From NCBI GenBank assembly GCA_938044045.1, contig CALIQN010000086.1:1-13134 (forward strand): a DNA stretch of 13,134 nucleotides, written 5' to 3'. The notes beneath the pieces are model-generated. The model ran no database searches and was not told where the DNA came from. It saw only the letters and a program-made list of their open reading frames with translations. A program made the position numbers and the translations under genes. This document shows positions 6,396 through 11,883 of the stretch, in pieces; within the stretch, counting starts at the first letter, position 1, and every line of letters begins with the position of its first letter. This stretch comes from an uncultured Peptococcaceae bacterium. GTDB lineage: Bacteria; Bacillota; Peptococcia; Peptococcales; Peptococcaceae.

Positions 6396-7232
6396 ATGAG
6401 TAACAATAATATGGATAGATGGTATAAGACGAAGTTTATAGCATTTCCAATTTTTGTCATAGCGCTACATCTTATACTATCAAATATTTTATACTATACT
6501 GTTGAAAAATTGGTTTTGGATATTTTTCATATTCCTAAAGAACAGTTTGCGAAATTCTCTTATTTGGGTGAAGTCTTTGTCTATGCAGTGTTAATTTTAG
6601 TCTTCTTCACAATCTACAAACTCGTATTTGCAAAGGATAAAGCGGAAGCAAAGCTAAGTCTCAACCCAACGTATTCTGTAAAATGTCTTGTGGCAGGTGT
6701 AGGGGTCTCAGGTGTCTCACTGCTTTGGATTATGCTTGCAGAGCAGCTGCCGGCGCTTAAAGATAGCTTAAATGCCATGAATATGGGAAATGAAAATATT
6801 GGTGGCGGTAGCTTTCTAGGGGCTGTTGTGGTCGCTGTGATTGGTGCCCCTCTCATAGAAGAAATTGTCTTTCGTGGCATAGTCTTTCGTTCTTTGCGTC
6901 GTGTTTCTCCCCCTTGGGTTGCAATACTGGTCTCATCAGTATTGTTTGGTCTTTATCATATGAATACCGTTCAAATTGTCTATGCCACTTTGATGGGTCT
7001 AGTGGCAGGTATTATTTATGAAAAGAGCAATAACCTGTTATTTCCTATTTTGGTACACGTTGCCAATAATCTCGTGGCTGCGATACAAGGCTTCATTCCC
7101 TTTGAATCAGGTGATATTATCATGAATGTGATTTCGCTCATTATGATAATTCCTATGGGCTACATCGCTTATCGTATACTTCCTTGCCAGTGCAAGAAAG
7201 ATTTGTGTACTAAAGTATCTGTTGATATGTAA
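6396..7232 (+). CDS. CPBP family intramembrane metalloprotease homologue (Abi/CAAX-like)
   Basis: A 278-residue polytopic membrane protein with the three motifs of the CPBP (Rce1-like) glutamic intramembrane protease family: EExxxR as E155-E156-x3-R160 (LIEEIVFRGIVFRSL), FxxxH as F184-x3-H188 (LFGLYHM), and HxxxN as H221-x3-N225 (HVANN). Hydrophobic stretches near 15-35, 58-76, 97-115, 138-152, 174-186, 193-208, 215-230 and 243-260 suggest about seven or eight helices. TTTGGAG lies 7 bases before the ATG, and the gene follows the lipoprotein by 13 bases, so it is the last gene of the redox operon. The tail carries three Cys (C264, C266, C271) in CQCKKDLC, unusual for the family and notable beside thiol-redox genes. 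Members cleave prenylated proteins, process peptides or act in bacteriocin immunity; which applies here is unknown. Confidence 0.9.
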   Translation: MSNNNMDRWYKTKFIAFPIFVIALHLILSNILYYTVEKLVLDIFHIPKEQFAKFSYLGEVFVYAVLILVFFTIYKLVFAKDKAEAKLSLNPTYSVKCLVAGVGVSGVSLLWIMLAEQLPALKDSLNAMNMGNENIGGGSFLGAVVVAVIGAPLIEEIVFRGIVFRSLRRVSPPWVAILVSSVLFGLYHMNTVQIVYATLMGLVAGIIYEKSNNLLFPILVHVANNLVAAIQGFIPFESGDIIMNVISLIMIIPMGYIAYRILPCQCKKDLCTKVSVDM

Positions 7233-7257
7233 AGTATTGACAATGAAACAAGCTTGT

Positions 7258-7286
7258 CATTGTGGCAAACTTTGTTTGCCACAATG
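7258..7286 (+). terminator. Perfect 13-bp stem-loop after the redox operon
   Basis: CATTGTGGCAAAC (7258-7270) and GTTTGCCACAATG (7274-7286) are exact reverse complements around a 3-base loop, 25 bases after the CPBP stop. The following TTTATAAAC is a poor U-run, so it may be a weak or Rho-assisted terminator or a 3' stabilising hairpin. A competing shorter pairing exists between ACAATGA (7240-7246) and TCATTGT (7257-7263). Confidence 0.6.
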
Positions 7287-7351
7287 TTTATAAACTCCCC
7301 CTAGTGATCCAGATAGGTCTGATTAATATGAGACCAAAAGGAGAGCGCTTG
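7287..7351 (+). other. Structured leader-like segment, weakly similar to a PyrR-binding loop
   Basis: No gene lies here. The segment can fold with CTCC (7296-7299) pairing to GGAG (7340-7343) around a hairpin GGTCT/AGACC (7316-7320 and 7331-7335). Alternatively GATCC-AGATA-GGTC (7306-7319) has the bulged-U, CC-loop-GG layout of PyrR-binding sites, but with AGATA where AGAGA is usual. It is followed by a clear intrinsic terminator. There is no pyr gene downstream, so it could be an orphan attenuator, a remnant or chance. Confidence 0.25.
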
Positions 7352-7390
7352 AGCTGTTGTATCTTTAAAAGGTACAACAGCTTTTTGTTT
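7352..7390 (+). terminator. Intrinsic terminator upstream of the TerC transcription unit
   Basis: AGCTGTTGTA (7352-7361) pairs perfectly with TACAACAGCT (7373-7382) across an 11-base loop and is followed by TTTTGTTTTC. It would stop residual transcription from the redox operon, or serve as the terminator of the leader-like segment just before it. It lies 57 bases upstream of the TerC -35. Confidence 0.75.
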
Positions 7391-7446
7391 TCAAGGAAAG
7401 AAGGAGAGGATGCTGAGTAGGTTTAGTACGTATTTTAAACCTGACG

Positions 7447-7474
7447 TTTACAAGTGTCGATTTTATGGTATAAT
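7447..7474 (+). promoter_or_regulatory. Sigma-A type promoter of the TerC-dusB unit
   Basis: TTTACA (7447-7452), a 16-base spacer and a perfect TATAAT (7469-7474). Transcription would begin near 7481, directly before the Mn2+ riboswitch aptamer, which is exactly where the aptamer needs it. Confidence 0.8.
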
Positions 7475-7483
7475 GTGGATATC

Positions 7484-7577
7484 TACTAAAGGGGAGTAGC
7501 TCTGGAATTTTCCAGCGTTAGTATCGTCAATTCGTGTTTATCACCGGTGCTAACGGCAAAGTATGACTTTGAATGCA
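7484..7577 (+). ncRNA. yybP-ykoY manganese riboswitch aptamer
   Basis: The conserved leg AAGGGGAGTAGC (7489-7500) and the second leg TATCACCGGTGC (7539-7550) match the Mn2+-sensing yybP-ykoY aptamer. Stem P2 is CTGG/CCAG (7502-7505 and 7512-7515). The second arm is GTTAG/CTAAC (7517-7521 and 7550-7554), with the family's ATCGTCA strand (7523-7529) at its base. In known members, Mn2+ bridges the two legs and turns on an efflux gene. Here it lies between a promoter and a terminator and leads into a TerC-family gene, a classic arrangement. Confidence 0.92.
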
Positions 7578-7620
7578 AGACCTTTATTTTCTTTTGACAG
7601 AAAATAAAGGTCTATTTTTT
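7578..7620 (+). terminator. Riboswitch expression-platform terminator
   Basis: AGACCTTTATTTTC (7578-7591) pairs perfectly with GAAAATAAAGGTCT (7600-7613), loop TTTTGACA, followed by a T-rich run. It starts just after the aptamer, so Mn2+ binding would be expected to favour read-through and low Mn2+ to favour termination. Confidence 0.88.
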
Positions 7621-7642
7621 ATTTAAGATAGGAGAATCTCAA

Positions 7643-8437
7643 TTGGAAGCAGGATTATTGTTAAATTATTTATTTGTACTGGTCTTACTGATACTTATGG
7701 AGGGGATACTTTCTGCCGATAATGCCCTTGTATTGGCAGTAATGGTCAAGCCCCTTCCACCAAATAGCCGCCCTAAGGTGTTATTTTATGGCTTGGCGGG
7801 TGCCTTGGTTTTACGCTTTTCTGCCCTTTTTGCCATTTCTTGGTTGGCTAATGTCTGGCAGGCACAGGCAGTGGGTGCTCTTTATCTATTTTTTGTTGCT
7901 GTCTCTAATATTAGAAAATACCTCAAACATCAGGAAAATGACACCAGTAAGGTAGATAATTTAAAAGAGGAAGTCCCACTTAAGGCCAGTCGTAAGGACT
8001 TTTGGAAAACTGTCGCTAAGGTGGAAATTGCTGACCTTGCCTTTGCTGTAGATTCTATTTTGGCGGCTGTTGCTGTGGCGATTTCCCTTAAGCCCACAGG
8101 GATAGCACATATTGGTGGTATGGATATTGGACAGTTTTTGGTGGTCTTCGTTGGGGGTATGGCAGGAGTTGTTTTGATGCGTTTTGCAGCAACAATTTTT
8201 GTCAAACTTTTGGATCAAAGACCAAAGTTGGAACTCGCTGCTTTTCTCCTTGTGGGTTGGATTGCGATAAAATTGGCAATTGTTTCTCTCTCCCATGAAG
8301 CCCTAGGGATTATTCCAGCTGACTTTATTCATAGTGCTTTATGGCAAGTGATTTTCTTCGGGACGATGATAGGCATTGCCCTTTGGGGTTGGTTCACGTC
8401 TACGCCAGAAAAGAAGCAGGAAAAAGATAATGCTTAA
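7643..8437 (+). CDS. TerC/YkoY-family membrane protein, probable Mn2+ exporter
   Basis: A 264-residue polytopic membrane protein of the TerC family. Its Bacillus relatives YkoY/YceF export manganese, and members have also been linked to metal loading of secreted enzymes. The two family signatures are visible: MEGILSADNALVLAVMV (residues 19-35) and VEIADLAFAVDSILAAVAV (128-146), each with the acidic residues thought to bind metal in the membrane. About seven hydrophobic helices are separated by a charged loop (about 91-122). The start is a TTG at 7643, supported by AGGAG (7630-7634) 8 bases upstream; there is no nearby in-frame ATG. The Mn2+ riboswitch upstream strongly supports a role in Mn2+ homeostasis. 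The dus gene begins inside its last codons (8-base overlap) and is probably co-expressed. Confidence 0.93.
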   Translation: MEAGLLLNYLFVLVLLILMEGILSADNALVLAVMVKPLPPNSRPKVLFYGLAGALVLRFSALFAISWLANVWQAQAVGALYLFFVAVSNIRKYLKHQENDTSKVDNLKEEVPLKASRKDFWKTVAKVEIADLAFAVDSILAAVAVAISLKPTGIAHIGGMDIGQFLVVFVGGMAGVVLMRFAATIFVKLLDQRPKLELAAFLLVGWIAIKLAIVSLSHEALGIIPADFIHSALWQVIFFGTMIGIALWGWFTSTPEKKQEKDNA

Positions 8438-9407
8438 AGCAATTTTGGAAAACAACAATCGCCCCATCCTTGCCCTAGCCCCAATGGCTGGTGCAAGTGA
8501 TAAGGCGATGCGAATTTTGGCACAAGAATATGGTGCCGATATGTTGTTTAGTGAAATGATTAGTGCCAAGGCCTTGACCTTTTCCAATGAAAAAACCGAA
8601 AAACTCTTAGACACAAAGGGTGAAAAGGGTTTGGTGGCGATTCAACTTTTTGGCCATGAAGAAGAGATTGTCAGCGAGGCTGGGCGCCGTGCTGTTGCAC
8701 TAGGGGCACAGTGGTTGGACTTTAATATGGGCTGTCCAGTTCCTAAGGTTGTCAATAATCATGAAGGTTCTGCTCTTTTAAAATCACCAGAAAAGGCTAT
8801 TAATCTGATGAGAACTTTAGTTCAAGCCGTAGATGTCCCCGTCAGTGTGAAATGTCGTATTGGTTGGGATTGTTATGACAAGGGCTTTATGCAAAATTTT
8901 GTTCAAGGTTTAGCGGAAACGGGTATTAGCCTTTTATCAGTTCATGGTCGCACAAGGCAAGAGTATTACACTGGAAAAGCAAATTGGCAAGCGATAAGCG
9001 ATATTGTAGAAGCGATAAGCTTACCAGTACTTGCCAATGGTGATGTTGATACGCCTCAAAAAGCAAAAGAAATCTTAGACACAACAGGTGCTTGTGGGAT
9101 TATGATAGGGCGAGGTGCGATGGGCAGACCATGGCTTTTTAGTGAAATTAAAACCTATTTGGGTGAAGGCATCTTGCTACCTTCACCTAGTTTAAGTGAA
9201 CGAGCAACACTTATGTTAAGGCATGCCAAGCTTGTCATTGAGGACAAGGGAGAATATATCGCTATGCGTGAAATGCGTAAGCATGTTGGTTGGTATGTCA
9301 AGGAGCTGAGATATGCTAAGATTTTACGCCAAGAAGCATCTAGCCTTTCAACGCTAGATGATTTGGAAAAGCTTTTAAGGCACTGGCAAAATTTATTAGA
9401 GACATAA
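8430..9407 (+). CDS. dusB: tRNA-dihydrouridine synthase, DusB type
   Basis: A 325-residue flavoenzyme that reduces specific uridines in tRNA to dihydrouridine using FMN and NADPH. The TIM-barrel marks are present: LALAPMAGASDKAMR (14-28), FNMGCPVPKV with catalytic C102, SVKCRIGWD with K141, VHGRTRQEYYTG with H172, LANGDVDTP (201-209) and MIGRGAMGRPWLF (225-237), followed by the C-terminal helical domain with KHVGWYVKELR. The ATG at 8430 has AGGA (8418-8421) 8 bases upstream and overlaps the TerC stop by 8 bases. The frame extends upstream to a TTG at 8376, but that part lies inside TerC and has no family match. Overlap and lack of an intervening terminator suggest expression partly under the Mn2+ riboswitch, an unusual link; an internal promoter cannot be excluded. 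Confidence 0.94.
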   Translation: MLKAILENNNRPILALAPMAGASDKAMRILAQEYGADMLFSEMISAKALTFSNEKTEKLLDTKGEKGLVAIQLFGHEEEIVSEAGRRAVALGAQWLDFNMGCPVPKVVNNHEGSALLKSPEKAINLMRTLVQAVDVPVSVKCRIGWDCYDKGFMQNFVQGLAETGISLLSVHGRTRQEYYTGKANWQAISDIVEAISLPVLANGDVDTPQKAKEILDTTGACGIMIGRGAMGRPWLFSEIKTYLGEGILLPSPSLSERATLMLRHAKLVIEDKGEYIAMREMRKHVGWYVKELRYAKILRQEASSLSTLDDLEKLLRHWQNLLET

Positions 9408-9437
9408 AAAAAAGACTGCTTAAGCAGTCTTTTTTTT
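9406..9437. terminator. Bidirectional terminator between dusB and the XRE gene
   Basis: Eight A, GACTGC (9414-9419), loop TTAA, GCAGTC (9424-9429), then eight T. The arms are perfectly complementary over 14 bp, and each strand ends in a T-run, so it serves both convergent genes. It starts inside the dusB TAA stop. Confidence 0.93.
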
Positions 9438-9439
9438 AT

Positions 9440-9676
9440 TTAAGCATTTTTATCATCAATTGGTACAATCGCTAAAGTCTTACCTAGAGGCTCGAGTACC
9501 TTTAAAATGGTAGTAAGCTGAGGGTCAGTAAGCCCTCTTTCCATACGAGCAATCACAGGTTGCTTAACGCCACAAGCTGCTTCAATATTTTTTTGAGTAA
9601 TATTGAGCTCGCGACGGGTACGGAGTATTTCATGGACTAAGCGTTGTTTTCTTTCATGAACTTCTTCATGTGTCAT
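9440..9676 (-). CDS. Small XRE-family DNA-binding protein (orphan)
   Basis: A 78-residue Cro/C1-type helix-turn-helix protein. The HTH is in ELNITQKNIEAACGVKQPVIARMERGL, with the motif VKQPVIARMERG typical of the recognition helix region, then a short strand KTLAIVPI, as in many HigA/Xre-type antitoxins. The ATG at 9676 is preferred. The frame opens four codons earlier at a GTG (9688), but the GAGAGG ribosome site would touch that GTG, while it lies about 11 bases from the ATG. No toxin gene is adjacent: the upstream neighbour is separated by a terminator and the downstream one is dusB on the other strand. It has its own promoter and operator-like repeats, so it is probably autoregulated. Its target and signal are unknown. 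Confidence 0.85.
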   Translation of the reverse strand: MTHEEVHERKQRLVHEILRTRRELNITQKNIEAACGVKQPVIARMERGLTDPQLTTILKVLEPLGKTLAIVPIDDKNA

Positions 9677-9694
9677 TTTGTAATTCACCCTCTC

Positions 9695-9731
9695 TTTACT
9701 GTAGTAAATTATAATATTTTATAATTTACTA
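9695..9731. promoter_or_regulatory. Operator-like inverted repeats in the XRE leader
   Basis: Three copies of the half-site TTTACT/AGTAAA lie in 37 bases. TTTACT-GT-AGTAAA forms a tight palindrome (9695-9708), and TAGTAAATTAT (9702-9712) is an exact inverted repeat of ATAATTTACTA (9721-9731) with 8 bases between. The position overlaps the predicted transcription start of the XRE gene, which suits autorepression by an HTH dimer. Confidence 0.6.
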
Positions 9732-9735
9732 GATT

Positions 9736-9764
9736 ATTATGCGTATTTTTTTGCTTTTCGTCAA
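9736..9764 (-). promoter_or_regulatory. Promoter of the XRE gene
   Basis: On the minus strand, TTGACG (9759-9764), a 17-base spacer and CATAAT (9736-9741). The start would fall near 9729, inside the inverted repeat. A second -10-like TATAAT at 9708-9713 lacks a good -35. Confidence 0.6.
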
Positions 9765-9782
9765 GATGGAAAATGTAAATTT

Positions 9783-9821
9783 ATGTAAAAAAAAACTGCC
9801 CCCTAAAGGGATAGCAGTTTT
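9783..9821 (-). terminator. Terminator of the LytTR-DUF3021 operon
   Basis: On the minus strand, AAAACTGC and GCAGTTTT (9814-9821 and 9792-9799) pair with an inner CCCT/AGGG extension and are followed by a long T-run. The stem begins within the DUF3021 stop codon. Confidence 0.85.
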
Positions 9822-10218
9822 ATTTTTGATGTTTTGTTACCATTTCATTTAATAGCTTAGTTTGTCGCTTTGCAGAGAAGTGTTTTGCAAGGAAGATAAT
9901 GAAATAGACAACGATGAAGTTAAGCATGATAGCAAGATAAGTACCATTTGGTATTTCAAAGCCAATAGCCAGACCCATTGCCTTACAAGCGATTAAAGTG
10001 ACAATCAAAGAGCAAGTAAAGTGAATAACAAGTGCCTTAGGAAATGCTTGGTAATCATAGATGATCGTAGTGGTACTATAAATGATAGAAGCAATTCCCC
10101 AAATGGCTAAAATAGTAGCAGATGCTTCTTGTGCTGGCGTGACAAAGACCCAAAAAGTAGTAATGAGATAGGCGATACCTAGGCCAATAAGTGATCTTTC
10201 AATAAATTGTTTTAACAT
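9820..10218 (-). CDS. DUF3021 membrane protein, partner of the LytTR regulator
   Basis: A 132-residue membrane protein with four hydrophobic helices near residues 8-27, 33-52, 61-81 and 94-112 and a basic, polar tail. It starts inside the end of the LytTR gene (7-base overlap), so the two are made together. DUF3021 proteins next to a stand-alone LytTR regulator form the LytTR regulatory systems known from streptococci (HdrRM and BrsRM in S. mutans). In these the membrane protein holds the regulator inactive until a signal relieves it. By that precedent this protein is probably the inhibitory membrane partner. Length and topology fit; the signal is unknown. A terminator overlaps its stop codon. 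Confidence 0.85.
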   Translation of the reverse strand: MLKQFIERSLIGLGIAYLITTFWVFVTPAQEASATILAIWGIASIIYSTTTIIYDYQAFPKALVIHFTCSLIVTLIACKAMGLAIGFEIPNGTYLAIMLNFIVVYFIIFLAKHFSAKRQTKLLNEMVTKHQK

Positions 10219-10655
10219 GATAATCCTCCCCTAAGAATGTTGATAAATGATTTTGCGTATTTTCTGGATAAGATGAGTGTTTTCTCTGATGATTTAAGAT
10301 AAAGAATAAAATTACCACTAAATTCTGGTGCGAAGTAATCAATATAGTCTAAATTGACAATCGTGCTTTTACCAATTTGTGCAAAACCTTTGAGTTCAGC
10401 GAGTTCATAGAGTTTAAGCTTGGTGAGATAGGACTCGTTTTTGGTAAAGGCGTAACATTTTCTATCTTCTACTTCAAAATATAAAATATCTTTTAGTGCA
10501 ATGGGATAAACACATTCCTCACGATAAAGCAAGAGTTTATCAGGGGAATTGAGTTGTTCCAAGTAATGAAGTAGCTGAGCGACTTCCGGATTGGAAAGCT
10601 TACCTTTCAAAGTAATTTCTGTTTCTTTATCACTTTCAATAAAATTGATTTTCAT
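10212..10655 (-). CDS. LytTR-type transcription regulator (LytTR regulatory system)
   Basis: A 147-residue DNA-binding protein without a receiver domain. Residues about 1-38 form a short lead region; the LytTR domain spans about 43-143 with VYPIALKDILYFEVEDRKCYAF (49-70), FAQIGKSTIVNLDYIDYF (91-108) and ILYLKSSEKTLILSRKYAKSF (117-137), the last ending in the typical SRKY. AAAGGAGG lies 7 bases before the ATG. It overlaps the DUF3021 gene, as in BrsRM-like systems, where the regulator activates its own operon and bacteriocin or competence-type targets. Direct repeats 21 bases apart upstream fit LytTR binding and suggest autoactivation. Targets elsewhere cannot be seen in this window. Confidence 0.9.
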   Translation of the reverse strand: MKINFIESDKETEITLKGKLSNPEVAQLLHYLEQLNSPDKLLLYREECVYPIALKDILYFEVEDRKCYAFTKNESYLTKLKLYELAELKGFAQIGKSTIVNLDYIDYFAPEFSGNFILYLKSSEKTLILSRKYAKSFINILRGGLSC

Positions 10656-10677
10656 AAATCATCCTCCTTTCCAGCTT

Positions 10678-10706
10678 AGAATAGCAAGTTTTTTTTCTCT
10701 TGTCTC
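10678..10706 (-). promoter_or_regulatory. Probable weak promoter of the LytTR operon
   Basis: On the minus strand, GAGACA (10701-10706), a 17-base spacer and TATTCT (10678-10683). Both elements are only four-of-six matches, as expected of a promoter needing an activator. It lies just downstream of the paired LytTR-like boxes. Confidence 0.45.
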
Positions 10707-10716
10707 AGTGGGAGGT

Positions 10717-10747
10717 ATAAGTGGTCAGATATCATGTTTTAGTGGTC
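10717..10747 (-). promoter_or_regulatory. Paired LytTR-like direct repeats, 21-base step
   Basis: GACCACT occurs on the minus strand at 10741-10747 and again at 10720-10726, a step of 21 bases, two helical turns. The nearer copy extends to ACCACTTAT, close to the 9-base LytTR-type consensus. The nearer box ends 10 bases upstream of the predicted -35. The distal copy overlaps the last codons of the FrnE-like gene. Confidence 0.5.
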
Positions 10748-11392
10748 GCTTTTTGGCGTAAAAGCTAAATTTAAGCGACGTTTCATTTCACTTACAGGGG
10801 GAATACCAGCAAATTGAACTTGGTTGGGCAAGTAATAATGTGGGATGAGTTCAATATCATCATCGTAAGATAAGTCAAGGTAATCATCCAGTTTGTCTTG
10901 GTAGGTCTCATCTTCTAGTCCAGCCTTGATGCTTGCTTCATCCTCAAAGCCCACTTCCCTAGCATAGGCAATAAGGTTTTGGTGGGAAGAGATGTCCTCA
11001 TTGTCAGAAAGATGGGCTTGAAAAAGACGCTCTATCAAGCTAGAGACCAGGGAGGGGTTACTTTCTTTTGCCCAGAGGACGAGCCTATGAGCGAGAGCGG
11101 TATTGACGCTAGGGGCAGTAGCAAGGCGAACTTCTAGCCCTACCGTTTGACCAAGAGCAAAAATCTTCTCAAAAGAAGCCTGAGCAGAAAGTTGATCACT
11201 TTTACTGGTGAGTTCTAAGGCATCAAAAAAAGTACGTTCAGGTTCGTTGAATTTTTCAGGAGAGAGTTGGTAGGGGAGCATCTCAAGCTCATAATCGGTG
11301 ATGCCCATCTCTGCCAATTCTTTGGCAATTTGGTGCTTGCTGATATAGCAATAGGGGCAGTCAAAGTCTGACCATACTTTAATTTTTATCAT
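10739..11392 (-). CDS. FrnE-like DsbA-family oxidoreductase
   Basis: A 217-residue thioredoxin-superfamily protein of the FrnE branch, cytosolic because it has no signal peptide. It opens with MIKIKVWSDFDCPYCYISK, giving the CPYC active site at C12 and C15. A helical insert follows, with APSVNTALAHRLVLWAKE (93-110) typical of FrnE/2-hydroxychromene isomerase-like proteins, then P184 in ELIPHYYL as the probable cis-Pro. The family end QFAGIPPVSEMKRRL is present. The frame runs open back to 11470 through rlmH, but GGAGG just before the ATG at 11392 and the family start show that ATG is correct. It follows rlmH by 10 bases and is likely in the same operon. FrnE proteins are linked to disulfide handling and oxidative stress; the substrate here is unknown. 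Confidence 0.9.
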   Translation of the reverse strand: MIKIKVWSDFDCPYCYISKHQIAKELAEMGITDYELEMLPYQLSPEKFNEPERTFFDALELTSKSDQLSAQASFEKIFALGQTVGLEVRLATAPSVNTALAHRLVLWAKESNPSLVSSLIERLFQAHLSDNEDISSHQNLIAYAREVGFEDEASIKAGLEDETYQDKLDDYLDLSYDDDIELIPHYYLPNQVQFAGIPPVSEMKRRLNLAFTPKSDH

Positions 11393-11402
11393 AAATCCTC
11401 CT

Positions 11403-11882
11403 TTATTTATGGTACTTTTGTCCACTATTAATACGACTGGTGCGATAGAGTTGTTCCAAGAAAATGACACGCATGAGTTGATGAGGAAAGGTTAATTTAG
11501 AAAAAGAAAGTTTGGCATCACATTTTTGTAGTAGTGTAGGACTAAGTCCGTAGGATCCTCCGATGAGAAAAGTCAGATGGGTTTTGCCCAAGCCTTCTAG
11601 ACGTAAAAATTCCTTGGCCAGCCCTTCACTACTTTTCGCCTCGCCATCAATGGCTAGGGCGATAAGATAGGTATCTTTGGCAAGACGTTTTTGTATTTTT
11701 TCGCCCTCTTTTTCTAAAACACCAAGAATACTTGAAGGAGAGTCGTTTTGGGGATCTTTTTCATCTTCGATTTCGATGATGGTGAGCTTGTGGTAGGCAG
11801 ATAGACGCTTAAGGTATTCTTTGATTGCCTCTTGATAAAACTTTTCTTTGACTTTTCCGACAGTGATAAGGTCGATATACAT
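11403..11882 (-). CDS. rlmH: 23S rRNA (pseudouridine-1915 N3) methyltransferase RlmH
   Basis: A 159-residue SPOUT methyltransferase that methylates pseudouridine 1915 in helix 69 of 23S rRNA using SAM, acting on assembled 70S ribosomes as a homodimer. It begins MYIDLITVGKVKEKFYQEAIKEY. SAM-site stretches are LAIDG (76-80), FLIGGSYGL (105-113) and the knot region SFSKLTFPHQLMRVIFLEQLYR (126-147). The C-terminal YHK (157-159) needed at the active site is present. Length matches the family. The ATG lies one base after the rqcH stop, with GAGG inside the end of rqcH as ribosome site, so the two are coupled. In staphylococci the 3' end of this gene (orfX) is the SCC insertion site; here it runs straight into a housekeeping-like gene, and no cassette is present. 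Confidence 0.97.
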   Translation of the reverse strand: MYIDLITVGKVKEKFYQEAIKEYLKRLSAYHKLTIIEIEDEKDPQNDSPSSILGVLEKEGEKIQKRLAKDTYLIALAIDGEAKSSEGLAKEFLRLEGLGKTHLTFLIGGSYGLSPTLLQKCDAKLSFSKLTFPHQLMRVIFLEQLYRTSRINSGQKYHK

Positions 11883-11883
11883 T

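Noticed and set aside
7237..7242. Perfect TTGACA after the CPBP gene as a -35
   Set aside because: No -10-like hexamer occurs 16-18 bases downstream; that stretch is the stem of the hairpin.
7410..7499. A possible 29-codon gene with a GGAG before its ATG, upstream of TerC
   Set aside because: The ribosome site is too close, the frame crosses the promoter and ends in the aptamer core, and the composition shows no known feature.
11403..11460. SCC-type attachment site at the 3' end of rlmH
   Set aside because: No cassette recombinase, no repeat of this end in the window, and the next gene starts 10 bases later.
11393..11470. Upstream extension of the FrnE-like frame to 11470
   Set aside because: It lies within rlmH in another frame; the ATG at 11392 has GGAGG and the family N-terminus.
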